Positions 62,601 to 64,000 of a stretch of DNA of 64,000 nt are shown piece by piece. Numbering within the stretch: position 1 is the first letter of the stretch; each line of letters begins with the position of its first letter. Below the pieces are notes generated by a model that worked only from the letters and a program-made list of their open reading frames with translations, was not told where the DNA came from and made no database searches. This DNA comes from an uncultured Opitutaceae bacterium (GTDB lineage: Bacteria; Verrucomicrobiota; Verrucomicrobiia; Opitutales; Opitutaceae). A program made the position numbers and the translations under genes. Location of the stretch: contig CALAOT010000004.1 in assembly GCA_937889545.1 (NCBI GenBank), positions 1 through 64,000 of the forward strand. The letters run 5' to 3'.

Positions 62601-62752
62601 TCGTCATCGCTCACCGGCTGAGCACGATCCGCGAGGCGAATGCGATCATCGTTCTCGAAAAGGGCGAGATCGCCGAGACCGGGACCCACGACGAGCTCAT
62701 GGCCAGGCGCGGGCTCTATTTCTACCTCTCCAGCCAGCAGCTGGGAATCTAG
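59633..62752 (+). CDS. Peptidase-containing ABC exporter with two cyclic-nucleotide-binding domains
   Basis: A 1039-residue protein. Two cNMP domains come first (about 10-135 and 145-265). The second has the cassette FGELSLLTGSPRAASAEA (Glu214, Arg224, Ala-Ala), very like cAMP-binding cassettes; the first has FGDAALLEGGVRTASV with Asp85 and Arg94. A C39 peptidase follows (about 327-445) with intact catalytic Cys339 (DAMDCGAAS), His412 (GNHWMVL) and Asp428. Then come six membrane helices (about 475-750) and an ATPase (VGRSGSGKTT, LSGGQKQRIA, LIFDEATSALD). It should cut double-glycine leaders and export peptides. The ATG at 59633 precedes the first cNMP domain directly. An HlyD-like gene follows after 3 bp. 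Confidence 0.93.
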   Translation: MATDDTDELLRGSAFLKFVPEGHRAGLCGMFRKERFEFGDLIVREGDAADAFFFLASGRARVVKTNDRGEELVLASLRPGSEFGDAALLEGGVRTASVRCSTSVEVLRLGRDDFLEMLGRHPELRNYLEMTARFRAMHSFLYEFSNFGRLSAPAFRDLIENLSRVSFPKGQLILREGEPAGPMYIVLAGRVRIFTSKGGRVKNLAFCREGDFFGELSLLTGSPRAASAEASADTQLFALKPEAVHDLRRRYPDFSKLLEERVAQYNKDAEARVPLDFSIESLPAEAGAAGPGDSGPDLAETAPSAEDEDPFADEKGLFAKRKGRIRSIPFVQQIDAMDCGAASLAMVCRHFGRDVSLSLIRRLCHVSQDGTSLKAICHAATELGLAARSVKASLRNLPVMPLPAIVHWEGNHWMVLFDVGRSHVRVVDPGRGPRRIPLREFEEKWSGYAALFDYTIAFENAPLNRPSLAWLAPFLRRFRSVLVPAVLLAGVISFLQLLFPIFTQTVVDKVIVEHDLGLLNMIMVGLGASLVFFQLANLAQQYLLGFAALRIDAALLDYLTRRLLSLPMSYFASHRTGDIQRRLDGARQIRQFFVQHGIGGLLALVQLLGSVVLMAVYSPKLTAIFLSTTPLYAVLMAFSAKVLRPLFSDIEQSQGKYNSHQIDAIKGIEAVKAASAEIAFRGAILGEFLAVAKKLFRSNFIVMSYDSVLQTIGLISTGLFLWFGAHSVIEGQLTVGGFVAFSSLTAMAYAAILRALGTWDSLQMASVLLNRLNEIFDEEPEQGSDRSRLIPVPSLEGRIELRNIGFRYGGPEAPAILKGVSFDIAPGQMVAVVGRSGSGKTTLIKLLAGLMEATEGSIHVDHLDIKTVNYRDLRRQIGMVLQENHLFDATIASNIAFGDSEPNFDRVLWSAQVANAHDFIMRLPMGYETRIGESGLALSGGQKQRIAIARAVYNDPPILIFDEATSALDTESERTIQENMGRLMSGRTCIVIAHRLSTIREANAIIVLEKGEIAETGTHDELMARRGLYFYLSSQQLGI

Positions 62753-62755
62753 CCC

Positions 62756-63961
62756 ATGGCGATGACACCGAACGCAAGGCGAGCCGACCGGGATGCGCTG
62801 GACAGCGAGTCGGCGATGCTGCCGCAGGACCCCCCGCACTGGGTTGTCCGGGGCACGGCCTGGCTTATCATAGCCCTGTTCGCGACTGCGCTGCTGGCCG
62901 CCGTTCTCGTCCATGTGCCGGAGACGTTCCGCTGCCCGTGCATCCTTGTTCCGGAAGGAGGCGCCGACCCGATCCAGTCGCCGCGCCTCGCGGAGATCCG
63001 CCAGGTCCGCGCCGGCGAGGGCCGTGAGGTCGCGGCGGGAGACGTGCTCTTTGTCCTGAGCTCCGAGGACGTCGGCGACCGCGACACCCAGGCGCGCACG
63101 CTGGAGGAGGACCTGGCATCGCGGAAAAGGAACATGAAGCAGGCCGAGGCAACCGATGCCGCGGACCTCGAGATCAAGGACCACGAGATCGCCCAGGCCG
63201 ACGAGGAGGTGCGATTCCGAGAAACCTCCGTTGGCGTCGAGCGCGACCTGGCGGCCCGGTATGAGAAGCTCTCGAAGATCGGGGTCTACTCGGAGACGGA
63301 CCTGGTCTTGCGCCGGCTCGAGCTCGCGGGAGCCGAGAAGGACCTCAGTGTCGCCTCGCGAACCCGCCAGCAGGTCATCCTGCAGCGCCAGCAGATGGCG
63401 GCAGAGCAGGCCCGGCAGCGTTCCGACCAGCATGCGGAGATCGAGAAGCTCGAGATCCGCCTGGGCGCCCTGAAGCGCGAGCTCGAGGACTCCCACCAGA
63501 ACTTGATCTCCGTGCGCGCGCCCTATGACGCCGTGGTCATCTCGCTGGCCGCGAACAATCCGGGAAGCGTGGTGCAGAGGGGCCAGGAGCTGTGCCAGCT
63601 CGCCCGCGCGGACGGGGGGCTGAGACTGCACCTGCTGCTGGCCGAGCCGGGGCTTGCCCGGATCGCGGTGGGCCAGCGCGTGAGATTCTTCGCCGATGCC
63701 TTCCCCTATCAGCGCTACGGCACCATATCCGGGACCCTTTCATGGATCAGCCCTTCGGCCGTCTCATCGCGCGAGGGCAAACAGTTTGTCGCCCTGGCGA
63801 CGCTCGACCGGAAAGCCTTTCAGGTCGGCGGGCAGGCCCGGCCGCTGCGCGTCGGGATGGGCGGCGAGGCGCGGATCGTGGTCGGCAGCCGGACGCTGAT
63901 CGAATTCGTCCTGGAGCCGATCCGCCAGCTGCGGGAGAATCTCGGCCGTCCCACCCTCTGA
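62756..63961 (+). CDS. HlyD-like periplasmic adaptor (membrane fusion protein)
   Basis: A 401-residue protein with one N-terminal membrane helix (about 35-55), a lipoyl-like half (IRQVRAGEGREVAAGDVLF), a long alpha-hairpin or coiled-coil part (about 105-245, rich in Glu/Arg/Gln), the second lipoyl half (LISVRAPYDAVVISLAANN) and a beta-barrel region. This is the membrane-fusion partner of the C39 ABC exporter gene 3 bp upstream and would connect it to an outer-membrane channel. No TolC-like gene or precursor peptide gene is visible before the window ends. Confidence 0.9.
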   Translation: MAMTPNARRADRDALDSESAMLPQDPPHWVVRGTAWLIIALFATALLAAVLVHVPETFRCPCILVPEGGADPIQSPRLAEIRQVRAGEGREVAAGDVLFVLSSEDVGDRDTQARTLEEDLASRKRNMKQAEATDAADLEIKDHEIAQADEEVRFRETSVGVERDLAARYEKLSKIGVYSETDLVLRRLELAGAEKDLSVASRTRQQVILQRQQMAAEQARQRSDQHAEIEKLEIRLGALKRELEDSHQNLISVRAPYDAVVISLAANNPGSVVQRGQELCQLARADGGLRLHLLLAEPGLARIAVGQRVRFFADAFPYQRYGTISGTLSWISPSAVSSREGKQFVALATLDRKAFQVGGQARPLRVGMGGEARIVVGSRTLIEFVLEPIRQLRENLGRPTL

Positions 63962-64000
63962 CGTGTCACGCGCGGGTTGAGGGGGGCAGAAGGTTGATGA

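Noticed and set aside
61019-63631. An 870-residue open frame on the minus strand
   Set aside because: It is opposite the exporter and HlyD-like genes; no protein features.

Overview
The window is high-GC DNA in which many antisense frames are open, so most long overlapping ORFs are shadows. The gene families suggest a verrucomicrobial chromosome, probably of the Opitutales/Opitutaceae type. They include PocR-AraC regulators, a DUF2264 enzyme, GH127 and GH88, a porin-multihaem cytochrome pair, System II cytochrome maturation, and C39 exporters with cyclic-nucleotide domains. This placement is an inference from gene content; there is no rRNA or other marker gene here to confirm it.

Layout. (1) 1-3.6 kb: two near-identical tandem copies of a TMTC-like membrane glycosyltransferase with TPR repeats; the left copy is cut by the window edge. 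(2) 3.6-17.8 kb: a haem and multihaem-cytochrome region. It holds hemA, hemY, an ImcH-like heptahaem inner-membrane cytochrome, hemN, an MtrB/PioB-like porin with an octahaem lipoprotein partner, a tandem-domain lipoprotein, the resB/ccsA maturation pair and a small cytochrome c. Together these read as an extracellular electron-transfer module with its own haem supply and maturation. (3) 17.8-24.6 kb: a signalling cluster with a conserved hypothetical protein, a P-type ATPase tail fragment, a PAS kinase, three receiver proteins in overlapping order, a PocR-AraC regulator and two universal stress proteins. (4) 24.9-26.7 kb: a dihydroorotate-dehydrogenase-like protein and a 3-methyladenine DNA glycosylase.

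(5) 26.9-35.9 kb: a five-gene minus-strand operon. It encodes a 1105-residue receptor-like membrane protein, a 710-residue RoxA-like dihaem lipoprotein, a 148-residue unknown protein and two paralogous membrane-anchored dihaem cytochromes. This is one of the least explained parts of the window. (6) 36.5-57.4 kb: a carbohydrate-use region. It holds a DUF2911/TPR protein, KDG kinase and KDPG aldolase, an AraC regulator, three xylose-isomerase-like TIM-barrel proteins, a secreted nitrilase-family enzyme, an SDR, GH88, a Gfo/Idh/MocA oxidoreductase, GH9, DUF2264, secreted GH5 and secreted GH127. An NCS2 permease and an orphan LivK-type binding protein interrupt it. The theme is breakdown of a uronate-containing glycan through 2-keto-3-deoxygluconate. 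(7) 57.5-64 kb: a membrane class III adenylate cyclase divergent from an ABC exporter that combines two cyclic-nucleotide-binding domains, a C39 leader peptidase, a transmembrane domain and an ATPase, followed by an HlyD-like adaptor. This suggests peptide export controlled by cAMP.

I saw no rRNA, tRNA, CRISPR array, integrase or insertion sequence.
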